From Hyparrhenia diplandra (lineage: Eukaryota; Streptophyta; Magnoliopsida; Poales; Poaceae), in contig JADLZK010002652.1 in NCBI GenBank assembly GCA_015847255.1, positions 248,001 through 312,000 of the forward strand: a DNA stretch of 64,000 nt. Reading direction: 5' to 3'. This document shows positions 9,916-21,374 of this stretch, piece after piece. How positions within the stretch are numbered: position 1 is the stretch's first letter; each line of letters opens with the position of its first letter. The notes below the pieces were generated by a model. That model was given only the letters and a program-made list of their open reading frames with translations, had not been told where the DNA came from and ran no database searches. A program made the position numbers and the translations under genes.

Positions 9916-10498
9916 ATGCGGCGGCTTCCGCCGGAGATGCTTGCATTGGTTGCCATCAGCGTCGCCAAGGAGGCGAGAGGATCCCATGGGCGACCTCACC
10001 ATTCTGCGTCGCTTTTGTAAGCATATGGCGAGGTGTCTTGGCGATGCCATGGTGGGGACGGGCATCCCACTGGAGCAGGTTTTCCAGAACGGGAATGGCG
10101 TACCCTCGTCACCAATCTCGCCATCGTCGGCAGCGGGCGTGCTTGAGCGAGGCACATACGCCTGATACCGTCGATGGCGCGGCACCGTTGCGCCCCTTTC
10201 GACATCTTTGCGCGCGCCGCCCGATGCGGGGCATGAACTCACCCGTGCGTACACACCCTTGCTCTCTGGGATGAACACCGGCGCGGATGGCGGCGACACT
10301 ACGAAAAGGTGTTGCGGGGATCGAAAGCGGCAGCGGTGGCGGCGGCGTGGGGCACCGATGGCGTGCGCGCCTCAGCGCCCGAGCAATAGCGGTGTTGGCG
10401 GCGAGCTGATGGTGGCGCCGTATCAGCGGGTTTTCGGTTTCTCCGTCGTCTCCCTGCTGCGGCCCAACCGCGGTGCCTCGCCAACACGGGCATCTTGA
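9916..10498 (+). pseudogene. F-box protein At2g35280-like gene, frame-broken
   Basis: From ATG 9916 the frame encodes MRRLPPEMLALVAISVAKEA, an F-box-like start (Leu-Pro-Pro-Glu-Met-Leu). After one missing or extra base near 9980 the family pattern continues in another frame: DPMGDLTILRR...CKHMARCLGDAMVG..IPLEQVFQNGN. This is the usual order in the grass At2g35280-like F-box family: F-box, then DL-x-x-LR-x-CK, then a GDA-VG-IPLE block. Further frame changes follow near 10110 and 10230, and the usual C-terminal Cys-rich segment is not evident. Such proteins would act as substrate receptors in SCF ubiquitin ligases. GC content is high, as in many grass genes. The breaks may be sequence error, so an intact gene cannot be excluded. 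Confidence 0.5.
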
Positions 10499-11790
10499 TG
10501 CGGCGTGTGGGGCTGTGGCGACATTGCTTGGGATGGTCGGGTCGGGCGTGGAAGTCAACCGTGGGGAGTGTCTTTGCGGCGGCGCGGTGCGGGATCAGCG
10601 ACGAGTCTACTTTGTTCTTCGTTGATGGCTTGTGGGCATGAGTGTACCGTTCTTCCAATGCGGGGAGTTGCTCATAGTTGCGGTGACACCTAGCTAGATA
10701 TAACAACTTTTGGTAGCTTTTGGAAGTGTGCAGCGTCGTAGGTGATGCATATATGGTGTGCATATGTTCGATCCTTACCTAGCGGTGATGTTCAAGCGTA
10801 GATCTGGATGGAGCGAAGACCGAAATGTTTTAATTAGTTGTAATATAATCCGTGTGTTAAGCTGTTATAATGCTCACTTACGTTTCATTGTCTACCATTA
10901 ATTTCCCCCAGCGCGACCCACGCGACCATGGCCTCCGCGAAACACCCGGCGGCATGGCTATAGTTAGCCGCCTCTCGGGCTGAACTCTCTCCCTTCTTTC
11001 TTACCTTGCCACCTCGAGGCTCGTCGGCGAAGGTGCGCTATTCTGTGCCATTGAGGTCACCTTTGGAGCAATTTGCCGTGTCGTAGGTTCACATGCCGGC
11101 CGGCAGCGTTCGAGCTAAGCGTTCACCATGGCGGCAACAACCCCTCTGCGACCCATCCCGCCTCGACCGAGTTTTGAAAACCGTTTACGTGCGCTGCACT
11201 CTGGTGCCTCCATCCCGTCCATGTAACCTCGGCCTATCCTCGGTCGGTAGGAGAGTAAACTCCCAGCTTGGCGGCTTCTGGCGGCCGCCTTCTGCCGCCT
11301 CCTCCAATTTGGCGGTATCCCCTCGGCGAGGTATCGGCCGAAGATTCGATCTGGAGGGCGTAGAAGTTGGCCCTCTCCTCGAGGGCAGATTCACCTTTAG
11401 CGAGGCCAACATCGTCGGCCGGGCCGTTCGGCTTAGTGAGGGCGGCGCGGGGCGCTCCACGGCGAACTTCATCTCCTCCCGGTGGCGGCCATGTCGGCGA
11501 TCGTGGGCGGCGAGTCCGGCTTTCTGTGAGGGGGCACGAAAGAAGTTAGTGTTGGATAATGGGAGGCGGGGCGGGGTATAAATGTGGCGCCCTACATTGC
11601 TTAGGGTGCCGTGGGGGCCATGGTGTCGGCATCAAACACTCTGGTACTACTACTACATATTGAATATGTTAAAGCTGATTTTGGTGATTGAATAGTATTA
11701 TAATTTGAAATAAGATAAGCCGACTTTTTCATTTTGCATAAAATCAAGGATGGCAAACTAGTTTAGCAAACTCTTGTAGATGCTATGTCA
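10499..11790. other. GC-rich then AT-rich sequence, no gene assigned
   Basis: 10,900-11,580 is GC-rich and has open frames on both strands, the longest being 162 codons from 11093 (+), with no recognisable domain and a Ser/Arg/Gly/Ala-biased composition. A TATA-like GGTATAAATG lies at 11575, but no convincing gene starts after it. The 10,700-10,900 stretch is AT-richer and resembles a gene 3' region (for example of the F-box-like gene). Confidence 0.3.
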
Positions 11791-12040
11791 TTTTCTTGTT
11801 AAATGTATACATGAATTTTGCTAGGAAGCAATAGTTTAGCTCCTGTAGTACTCATATATCTTGTTGGCTATTCTATTCTTTAGGGTGAAAAACTCAATGA
11901 AAGTGAAGAAAAGACATTTTCGACAACTTGTGGAGGTAACATATATTCTTGTTAATTATATACATGAAGAAGCAATGGTTTATTAGCTCCTGTAGTACTC
12001 ATATCTTGTTGGCTATTCTATTTTTCAAGGTGTAAAACTA
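11791..12040. repeat. About 100-bp direct duplication
   Basis: 11791-11895 and 11940-12040 share ordered blocks: TTCTTGTTAA, TATACATGAA, AGAAGCAAT-GTTTA, GCTCCTGTAGTACTCATAT, TCTTGTTGGCTATTCTAT. The copies differ by small indels. No coding potential is apparent. Confidence 0.65.
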
Positions 12041-13261
12041 GATCCTAAGACTCTCCACAGCGTTCAGGTGCTCAAAAGGATCTAACCCTGCAAGCTGGTA
12101 GAATTTGGTGTGCCTCCTTCCGCCCGGTCGGTCCAAGTGAATAGTAGTAGTAGCTGTAGTTGGTACTCATTGTCCTGCTAACATCGGCCGAGAGGGGCTC
12201 GTGGCCGTAGGACTATAATAATTAATAATCTTCCATATAGGTCTCGAGCTCGGTCATGGACATGGCTAGCGCTTAAGACTGCTTATTTGGACTTTATAAT
12301 CTGCCAGGGGTCGCCAAAGCGTCTCAACGGTGTTGTTGTCATCCCTATTCGTCACGGACAGGGATGTCCATATTTGTCTTCGTAGCTTAGGTTTGTCCTC
12401 CTTTCTTTGGAAAATTTCTAATTTGAATACATATTTGAAGTCCAACCCACACTCGCTACAAGTGTCCCTCTTTGGAAGTGAAATGAAACAAAACTACTCT
12501 TGCTTTCTCCACCCTCCTCCCACCCTACGCTCAAAATTGAAATTCGGAGGGCGTGGCTCCAAAAAGCCTAATAAAACATTCGTCTCCCTCCTCCAAACTC
12601 TGTTTAAATTCAGAAATACTAGGTGTGCGTGTATTACACAAGGAGAGGCTCATGATGCAAAGGCTCGACCAAGTCTTAGGGCTGTTGAGTCTATTTGTTG
12701 AGATGCGTGAAGAATTAAAAGGCTGAGAAGATGCGGTGCTTTCGGGGCCGAGTGCGGGGTGCCATTCGTTCGATCACGCGACACCACACTAATTAATGTG
12801 ATCGATCTTATCTTTGTCTTGACTTACTTTTGTTGATGATGTACTATCTAGCTAAGTTAGTATTAAAACTATGTGTGATGATCGATGCAAACTCAATATT
12901 TGCTTGCTCAATTTGATAAAATATATGATGCTAGTAGCTTGTTCGTACAAATTGTTGACCACACATACATATGCACGCATATATAGCTAGCTATATAATT
13001 TTACAGCATAGACCATGTTCGGTTTTACGGCCTTTGAGACCATGTTGAGTTTTACGACATTGAGAGATGGTATGCCATCTCAAATCAACCTCAAGGCCAA
13101 TATGTCACCACATAGCCCGAGGAAAATAAAAGCTAGAGGTACTTTTATAACAAAAGAACAACAACCGGTTCAAACACTCAAACCACACCATAAACCTGCA
13201 CATGTCACATGAGCTTTAACAACAGCAATAGCTATGCATACTCATTTGCGTACTGGCTTTT
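12041..13261. other. Unassigned sequence downstream of the CACTA gene
   Basis: One 123-codon open frame (12330-12701, +) has no recognisable domain. The rest is AT-rich with no gene. The lower-coordinate end of the CACTA element should lie here or further left, but I cannot find a terminal repeat matching the one at 18684-18688; CACTAATTAATG at 12787 is only a weak candidate. Confidence 0.3.
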
Positions 13262-16200
13262 TTCGGCGCCTTTTTGCCACGGGGCCCTCCTTCTCTTTAT
13301 GTCCATCTCTGAGGTATGGAGTCATTTCGGTCGCCCGAGAATCCTAGGGATGATTTTTGCATCAAAGAAGGGATTTCACTGAACTCATAGATACCTTCCT
13401 CTTCCTTTGGATTTTCAAGTCGATAACCTGCTTTTTCGGGGAGAGCCACTTGTAGGTTCTTGCTTCTAGTGTCGCGCACATAGAAGACTTGGCTAACTTT
13501 GATTTTGCGGTATAAATGGCTCTTGCGTGTGCCCGGCCTGTCAAGGTCAACGCAAGTGTAGCCGGTATCTGTCTTTCTTGAGACACCTTTGATTATCGGG
13601 AACCCATCTACACCGAAAAACGGCGTACTTCATGTCTCCTGGATACGAGAGTTCCCATATCTCTTCAATCTTGCCGTAGTATGGTTTCCGCGTCCTTAGA
13701 ATCGGTTGCAACAATACGAACACGAGTTACGGTACACACTTTTCTTGTCTTGATCGGTGATTGTAAAGGTGTAGCCATTTATGTCATAGCCACGATAAGT
13801 TGTATTTGTGAAGAAAGGCCCCTTTGCCGGTTGTCGAGCTTTTCGTTTGTCGCAAAAGTCGTCGAGGCGGCAAGTGGGTCTCTAATCGGATGTTGAACCG
13901 TCTAATATGAGCCCTCGTTAAGTGAGACTCGGTCCAATCGGATTTTCTTCCTACAAGCCCGATAATGCTCTACGATGTAAGGATCTATCTCTGTTTCATG
14001 TAGCATCACAAGAGAGTGGGCTTTGTCAAAAGTCGTCTTTCTTAGGAGTAATTTGCTTCTCCCCAAGAAACCCTATTCGCTAGCCTTCCGTCATGGCGAG
14101 ACTTGGAGATGCCGATTGGATTACTTGGGTGATATAGCGGAGACACCAATCGACCACCTCCTCGATAGAATAGCAGCGTGCCATGCTTCCCTCGGGGTGA
14201 ACCCGACTCTTTGAAAACCTGTTGAGTACTCATAAATCTCTCATACGGATACATGTGGTGGAGGTACATCGGTCCAAGATACCGATCTCCTTAACCGGAT
14301 GGGCCGGATATGTCGAAAGAAAGTCGGCGGGAAGTAAGCCTCAAGGGAGACACATCGTGTCACACATGTTCTTTTCAAGATCGTTCGGTTTTTCGTTCGT
14401 TGATCACCTTAGAGATTGCATTAAAAAGGAGGCGCTGATGATGATAGCCTTTCGAACCTTTTAGGCAATATGTTTGGATCCGTGCGCAAGCATCGTCGTG
14501 AGCATGACATCGCATGTCGTGAGCCTTCGCCGGAAGCATTTTGTTCTCTTTAGCGGGCACAAGTTTTTCGGACTGGGGGGCTGCGTATCGAGGAAGGAAG
14601 TTTGACACTACGAAAGAAGTCGCACAACTCGCTTCTCTCGGCAGGTCGAGGTTTACGGCGGACAAAGGTGGGCCGGGCCTTTGGTTTTCGTCGTTAGGAA
14701 GGGGCTTCGGGCCTTATGTCCATCTCCTCTAGGTCGGCTCTTTGCTTTATCATGGTCCTTGATTTCCATTTTTCATTCATGAGTGTCCCAAGCAAACTTC
14801 CAAAGGCGTTCTTTTTCCGTGCATGATATCTATCTTTGTGGCGAACGCTATGTCTTTCGATAAGGTAGCTCCCATAGGATTGACATTTTCTTCCACCTCT
14901 TCTTATCGGCCGGGCTTTTTGCGGTTTTACGGCTCTTGGCTGCTTTCTCTTTCTCTTTGTTTCCTTTGGTTGTCGGGCGGGGCGGTCGTATCCTTTACCA
15001 CCTTTCGTAGACCTGTTCCCCATTGAAATGCCTTAGTGCGATTGCTTTCTCCTTCGTCCCATCAAGCGGCGTTTCATCTCCGCGGTATGGATGCTTTGTA
15101 GGAAGGAAAGCGTCGGTGCTTTACATAAACCCTCTTCTTTGAGTTATTGACCCAAGCAGTCTCGGTGTTGTCTAAGCAATAAGCGATCTTTCTCTCCTTT
15201 GCTCTGCCCGGACACGCTCACGGTGTCACGGAATATCGATGATTGTGGTGAAGAGGCGAGGACCCGTAGGGTGAAGCACTCTTTCTTGTAAGCATCGTAC
15301 ACCGCTGACACCACCCTCTTTTCAGGCTCCTTGATATCGTCAATAAAGCGGCCTCGGTACACATCGATGTCAATACGGGTGATGAGGACCGAGAGATCAA
15401 GGCCCGACATCATCATGTACCTCCTCGTGTTACCGCGACCCGCGGTGGAAGATTGTAGATAGTTAATAGCACCGGCCGGACACTATGTATGTGCTACTCA
15501 TGTTACCAAAGGGGTTCATGCCATCGTGCTTTCGGTGCAAACCGAATATTCCTTGGGTCATCGAGAAAAAGTTTTATGTTTGTGATCAATGTCACGCCAG
15601 CGAATACCATCTGGCTGGGTGCCTTATATAATCATCGCTTCCGGCTATCCAAGTGCCATGTCATCGATGCGTCGTCCTCGGAGGTTGCAAAAAAGGCGTT
15701 TTAGGCGAGGAATTATTGGAAAGTACCATGCAACCTTCAGAGGAACTTTACGGCGCACCACCCGCCTTCTTCACCATCATCGGTTGTTAGTTTAGCGAGA
15801 GGTTTTACACTTGGGGCATGCGGCAAGATTTGCATAGTCACCCGGAGCGGGGATGCGGTCATACATGCAAGCATGAATTTTCTCGAACTTCAATCGGTGG
15901 ACAAGCGATCTTTTTGGCCTCATATGTCGTCTTTGGCAACATATTACGTGGGGAAAGCATATCCCCAATCACCCCTAGCAATTGTCTAAAAGCTCTTGTC
16001 GGTCAATGGTTCTACGCCTTGAGTTGGGAAGCTTTAGTGTACCGAGATAGCTTGGAAAAACTTTTACGCTGGTCGAGAGCAGTGGTGTCCTCATATCTTT
16101 CAAGAGTTGTTCCGGCTTCTTGACTCTTGGCGGTGTATTCATCGTAGCCCATGCCATCACGCGACAACTTGTCCATATCCTCAGCGGATGGGGGAGGGGC

Positions 16201-16575
16201 TCGTGGCAAGCTACGCTACTTCATCATCGATGGTATTTCCTCATCCTCAAATGTAAGCTTCTTCCTGCCGCCACGGCACCACTTTCGAGGAAACTGCGCT
16301 TGTTCTCCGTCGTTGACACCTTCTCCATGCTTGTTCCAACTTGTGTTTTTGACCATGAAACCTCGAAGGATTAGGTGGGCGTGGACTGAAAGCGAACTTC
16401 AGTATTGCATACGGTTCTTGCGGTCCACACATGGGCACCACAAACCCGGCATCACGGGTCACGGCATATCGGCCTCTAATGCAGCTAGGAAAGATTGCAA
16501 CCCATCTATGTACTCACGCCGTCGCGTCTCACCGGTACATCCGGTGGCGATCCCCCATCGTCTACAAAATTAAGC
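13262..16575 (-). pseudogene. TNP2-like CACTA transposase, multiply frame-broken
   Basis: Cut-and-paste transposase of the En/Spm superfamily. Read from 16575 downward the domain order is canonical. A transposase-associated segment lies at about 16570-16330 (CIDGLQSFLAALEA-like, HAHLILRGF). A conserved N-terminal block follows at 16210-15990 (LERYEDTTALDQRKSFSKLSRY), then a Cys-containing linker at 15880-15800 (KIHACMYDRIPAPGDYANL). The Transposase_21 core follows, including IDIDVYRGRFIDDIKE and VYDAYKKECFTLR at 15370-15270 and HARKKNAFGSLLGTLMNEK at 14815-14755. A DUF4218-like block is at about 14560-14040 (MYPYERFMS, NPIGISKSRHDGRL). A DUF4216-like C-terminus is at about 13600-13300 (VFYVRDT). 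Many stops and frame changes interrupt every domain, so no functional transposase is encoded as sequenced. Introns normally present in TNP2 genes were not resolved. Confidence 0.8.
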
Positions 16576-18051
16576 ATGGTGGAAATGGAAGAAATCCTCG
16601 GCCAATTTAAGTCATGATATTGTTGCCCAACTAGATGCTTTAATTCTATCTCGGCCATTATGCATTAATCGATCGCGAAGCACTGTGTATTTTAATTAGA
16701 AGCGTCTGTAGCTAGGTTTGCTCACCTATAGTTCAGAGATCGGCTGACCACGTGCTTAGACCCCCTGCGAGCTGGCGAACGCGGCACGGCCACCGGCGAA
16801 ATCCTGCCCGAGGGGCTGGCGAACGCGCCTTCGACCACGAAGATGGCAGCGAACGCGCGTCGCCCTTCTTGCGTCGCTTCGCTGAAAGCGCCACGAGCAC
16901 CAATATAATGCGGAGAGCAGCGGTGACAAAGGAGGAGAGCTCTAACCGCCAGCGGTACTACGGCTTCGATATGGCGGGCACACACCAGCGTAACGCCGTC
17001 TGTGCGTCGCGCTCCTACCCCCCTCCCTCTCCCCGGTGTGCGCCGCGAAGAAGGCGGTGCTCAAGTGTGTGGCGACAACGCCTTATATATATCGTAGTAA
17101 ACCGAGCAGCTAACTTGAGCCTTACGTACATGAAGTACGAGCGCCGCGTACTAAAAAGTCGTCGCTAACGAGATAACCCTAACGATGCGCTTACAAATGC
17201 ATATCTGCTTTACTAGGTAGGAGTACTATGATTACAAATTACATGGTACCACATACGGCGCTGTAACCGCGGCGTGTAGCGTGCATGTGAGCGATCCCTT
17301 ACACGCGTACCGACATCCATGTCGTCTCTAGTCAGGCAGCGTGCACGTAACTATGTAGCCGGGAAAGCGACCCGGCTCGTTGTACCACAGAAACGGAGAG
17401 CAACATCGGAGTCCAAATTCGAGGCCCAAAGGAAGGCCGGTGACAAAGGAGGAGAGCTCTAAGCTTGCGCGCGGTACCTACGGCTTCGATATGGCGGTGG
17501 CGGAGCACAAACCACTTGCGCGACCCGCTGTCACGTGCGTCGGCGCTCCGCCCCGCCGCCACCGGACGAGAGAGAGCGGTGTTGAAGTGTGGCAGCCTTG
17601 GCGCGGAAAGCGGCCCGAGCTTCGTTGTACCACATGAGAGCGGGCTAACATTCGAGCCCCAAAAGGAAGGCGTCGGCGAGGGCCCGTTCAAAAAGCGGAT
17701 CGCGAGGCCCGGCCAAATTGATGCAGATACGAGGCCAGCGTGTCAGCATCCATCGTCTCTAGCGGGACGGGGCGGCTGCAAGAACTTCGAGACTCTGATG
17801 GCGTGCACTGCCGGCGTGCTCAGCGACGTAGTAATGCGCAGCGCTTTCGGACACCACAGAGACACTTTGTGGACTACGGCGACAGCGCGCAGCCCAACAT
17901 GCGGCGATTGCGAGCATGCGCGCACTGCGAAAGCGGCACGAACGCACGATCGTAACATGTGTCTCAATACCGCTGGCGCTCTCGTTTCACTGACACGCGG
18001 CGACGCTTACGGGCGACAACAATACGCCTCAGAATGACCGCGGCAGCGGTT
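16576..18051. repeat. CACTA 5' subterminal region with diverged direct repeats
   Basis: GC-rich, no gene supported; open frames on both strands are composition artefacts. GGTGACAAAGGAGGAGAGCT followed by a GGCTTCGATATGGCGG tract occurs at about 16922-16980 and 17440-17496. A CGTTGTACCACA tract followed by CGAG-CCCAAAGGAAGG occurs at about 17377-17438 and 17620-17670. Dense repeats at both ends are usual in CACTA elements and serve as transposase-binding regions in characterised members; that role is inferred here. Confidence 0.55.
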
Positions 18052-18330
18052 GACATGTACGACACACCTCGCTAACACATCCCGCCTAAAAATAAACGGC
18101 GTGGTAGTGCATGCGACATGTACAGACACCTGCTAACACAACTCGTCTGAAAATAAACGCGCGTCGGTAGTGGCTGCGCCATGTACAGACACCTGCTAAC
18201 ACAACTCGTCTGAAAATAAACGCGCGTCGGTAGTGGTTGCGACATGTACAGACACCTCCTAACACAACTCGCCGAAAATAAACGCACGTCGGTAGTGGTT
18301 GCGACATGTACAGACACTTGTATGTTCCAA
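18052..18330. repeat. Minisatellite, about 63-bp period, four to five copies
   Basis: Units begin GACATGTACAGACACC at about 18114, 18177, 18241 and 18303, with a more diverged first unit near 18052. Each continues GCTAACACAACTCGTCTGAA and AATAAACGCGCGTCGGTAGT. The two central units are almost identical. The array lies 360 bp inside the CACTA terminus, so it is best read as part of the subterminal repeat region. Spacing is continuous, with no unique spacers. Confidence 0.8.
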
Positions 18331-18683
18331 GCGTCGTTATCCGCGGCACGCGCGTGCATGCCGTGTCAAGCAACACGGACGGTTCTTGACCACACGAGTC
18401 CGTGAATCAACGCACGTCAGTAATACTCGTAATCGTGCGCATATAGCGGCGCCGAAAAAGGTGTTCGTAAGCAAAAACGGCGCCTCAATTAGGGGTTGCA
18501 TCCACAGTCGATCAGTCTCAAAAATGCGCCTGTGATGAAACGCGTGTGTCCGAGATATGTTGAATTCTGTAGACACTCGGTTTCAAAAAGCCTCGCCGTA
18601 GCCGCCGTCGCGTGCCCACCTGAACGAAAACGCGCGCTCGATTAAGAAAACACGACGCGCAGCGGTTATTAGCCTTTTTTACA

Positions 18684-18688
18684 TAGTG
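18684..18688 (-). other. CACTA terminus (TAGTG on the plus strand)
   Basis: The sequence ...TTTTTTACATAGTG ends here. Its complement begins CACTATGTAAAAAAGGC. Immediately beyond it the reading frame of the outer Tat accessory gene begins abruptly, which supports this as an insertion boundary. Confidence 0.65.
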
Positions 18689-21374
18689 TGGACCGGCGTA
18701 TCTCGAGCCTCACCTCCCACCGGCGAGGCCAATTCCTTTTTGAGCGTCCCGCCGGAGCCGCCGCGCCACCCGCTGCCGAGTCTTCCGGGAGAGCGGCGAC
18801 GTTCGACGACGCCGCGCGAGTCCCGGAGCTCGAGGATCGGGCGTCGGAGAGAGGAGCAGGGGACGCCGTCTCCCGGGTGGCTCCGGTGACCTCGGTGGTC
18901 CTCACGCTGCAGATCGGCCCTTCTTCAGAGTCGCACTCGGAGGAAGAGGGCACCGGCGAGCACCGCGCAAGGCGAGAAGAAGGAGAAGAAAAAGGCGCGG
19001 GTTGCCTGGATAAGTGTTTGAGCTCGTTGTTCTCTTCGAGCGCTGGTCGTCGCCGAGCTCTTCCTTCTGCGTGCTAATCTTCATCCTCCTTCCGTCGTCG
19101 CAGGGCGAAAGTTAAACCTCCGGGAGCCCGAATCCCGTCAAGCGGCCCAAAAACGGCGACGACGCCGAGCTCGGCGGTCCATCCTCCTCCTCCCATTGTG
19201 CTCTTCCGACGGTTGCCCCCAAGTCCCGGACGTGGGGGAGGAACCGACTCGGGTCGGCGGGGAAGTGCCGCGGCGTCGTCCTCGAGCACCATCCCGGTGG
19301 GGGCTCAGGCGATGGCCACGCTGGTGAGCTCGCTGTCGCGGCTAGAAAGCTCGGTGCCCAAGCCCGCTCCTACCGTGCAGGAGCACACGGAGCTAGAGGT
19401 GATCGACCTAGACTCCCCCGAAGGTGGGGGCGCGGGTCCGCGCCTCAAGCCCAGCTCGACCGGCCTGTTGGGGGTCGGGATAGGGTCGAGACGTCGCCGA
19501 CAGACGGGTCCGCTCGATGAAGATGGGACGGCCCTCCCGACCACGATGGGGCAAGGTGCCTGAATCGGTGGTTCCGCAAGTGACCGTTGCTAAGATCCCC
19601 TCGGGGATACGACACGGGGCCAAGCCCCCTTCCATAGCTATCCCAGTGGTTGTGGAGGAGCCGGGAGTCTCTGCCAGGGTGACGCCAACCGTGGGCCGCG
19701 TCAAGCTCGTCGCCTGGGACGCAGAGGACCCGGCCGACACCAGGCGCGTGGTTGACGCCGAGAATGCGCCCCGATCCGATCGGCGCCGGACGCATCGGCC
19801 GTGACGCTCGGAGAGCCGCCGGAGGCCGAGCCGAGGGCCGGCCGTGCCTCGATCCCGCCGTGGCAGTGGGACGACGGAGCCGGAGTCGCCCATGATCGCC
19901 GCCATGGAGGTGGCGCCGCCGCCGGAGGGAGAGCCGGCGTGCCTTCATCGATTGAAACGGGTAAGAGCCTTGTTTGAGCTTATTCCTTGCTTGGCGTGAA
20001 CTTGGGGTGCTAACGGGTGCCATTGCAGGATTTGAGGGCGGCCGTGGTCGGGTACAACCGTGGGCGGCGGCCGGCTCGAGATCGTGAACCTCATGGGGAG
20101 GTTGGACGCCGCCTGGTCCCGCGAGCGGGGCCTTGGCCAAGTGTCCTTTCTCATCACGACATCCGGAGGCATGTCGACGATGTCTCGCGCATATCCGTGA
20201 GGTCGGCGACGCCGCCGCGGTCAAGGCTCGGGGAGGAGGCCGCCGACGAGGTCCGCCAGGTGGAAGCGGCGGCGGTGAAGCGTGAGGAGGAGCTCGTCGC
20301 GCCGGGCCGCCGGCAACGCCGAGCTACGCAGAAGGAGCTCGGCCGACCTCCGCCGAGCACCGAGGACAAGGAGCCGGAGTTGCTCGGCGCCGAGCAGCTG
20401 GGCCAAGATGTTGGAGGAGGAGCATGACACCAAGGCGAAGGCCCTACAGACCGTGACGCCGAGCTCGAGGGTGAGTGCTTGCCTCTGAGTTCGCCATCCT
20501 TTTTCTTTGTCCCTAGGCGCAGGGGTGATAGACTTAGCTGGTGGGGCGATTTAGCTTACGACCACGACGCCGTCGATTGGTCGATTTTGTTTCACGCTTC
20601 AGAGACGGAGAGGGTCCGGCTCGACACCGAGAATCTCTCCTTGTGGGAGAACCAAGAAGAGCTCTATCAGGTGTTAGCATGTAAGCCGCCTCTCTTTTCC
20701 TGTAATCCGGAGCTCATGATTTTGATCTGTTTATCCTTCTGCAACTCGAGAAGAAGAAGTCGCCCAAACCGGCTCTGGAGCTCGAGGAGAGGGACAGATC
20801 CCCCTGGTTGCCGCGGAGTCTACCGTGAAGCAAGTCGAGCTCTCGCTGGCCCGCAAGGAAACGGACCTCCGCCAGCGGACACGCGACTGTGGGCCGCAGG
20901 ACATCCTTCGGCAAAAACGACGAGCCAAGCCAAGGAGATCGAGGCCTCGGGCCTCCTCGAGCGGGCGATTTAAGGCCGAGGGTGTTGCACGGAGGGCGGA
21001 GCGATCACACCAACCTCGTTCTCGACGCCGAGGGCGTTTATGAGCCCAAGGGGTCGAGGAGATGGAGAATCCAGCTCACGTGGTGTCACGCGCCCCGGCC
21101 GTGGTGAGGGGGAACGCCCATCGCGCCGCTCACAAGGTGGTGGCGTGATCCTCGCCCCCACTATCCCGACATCGAGAGGAAGATAGTGGGCAAGGGCCGG
21201 CCCGAGCCTATTGAAGGCGTGGCGTTGACGACGCCGCCGCCGCCGCGGAGGCCCGCCCCTATGAAGCCGGGCGAGGAAGCTTTTCAGGCTCGTAGTTGAA
21301 GAGAGCTCGAGGTGTTCGAGCCTACCGCCGGTGAGGAGGAGGTGGAGGGGGACTCGCCGAGCGATGAGGAGTGA
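18689..21374 (+). pseudogene. Accessory (antisense) gene of outer Tat, N-terminus lost
   Basis: Plus-strand gene lying antisense to pol. It starts in mid-protein (DRRISSLTSHRRGQFLFE), matching the point just after the PF04195-type domain in related proteins. A Ser/Glu-rich linker and a long Ala/Glu/Arg/Leu-rich coiled-coil region follow (20,220-20,420 and 20,600-20,960), ending in an acidic tail (SPSDEE, stop at 21372). GT-AG introns are likely at 19961-20028 (68 bp, ending CATTGCAG), 20471-20602 and about 20671-20750; joining the exons keeps the coiled-coil heptad composition. Additional ORFs of this kind between pol and the 3' LTR are known in Tat elements; their function is unknown. Frame shifts occur throughout. 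Confidence 0.65.

Larger units (their letters stand above)
13262..18688 (-). mobile_element. CACTA (En/Spm) DNA transposon, one terminus visible
   Basis: A minus-strand TNP2-type transposase gene (13262-16575) is followed on its 5' side by about 2.1 kb of repeat-rich non-coding DNA, typical of CACTA subterminal regions. The upstream boundary ends in ...ACATAGTG at 18688; read on the minus strand this is CACTATGT, the defining CACTA terminus. The 3-bp flank TGG (18689-18691) would be one TSD copy. The opposite terminus is not identified, so the lower limit given is only the end of the gene. The element abuts the accessory gene of the outer Tat retrotransposon and appears to have inserted into it. 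Confidence 0.75.

Noticed and set aside
11093..11581. 162-codon ORF as a gene
   Set aside because: It has no domain, a biased composition and an equally open opposite strand; kept only as unassigned sequence.
12783..12800. CACACTAATTAATGTG as the second CACTA terminus
   Set aside because: Only the first five bases fit; it does not match the CACTATGTAAAAAAGG terminus at 18688 and no TGG duplication precedes it.
18052..18330. Evenly spaced repeats resembling a CRISPR array
   Set aside because: The period is about 63 bp with the whole unit repeated; there are no unique spacers and the context is a plant DNA transposon.
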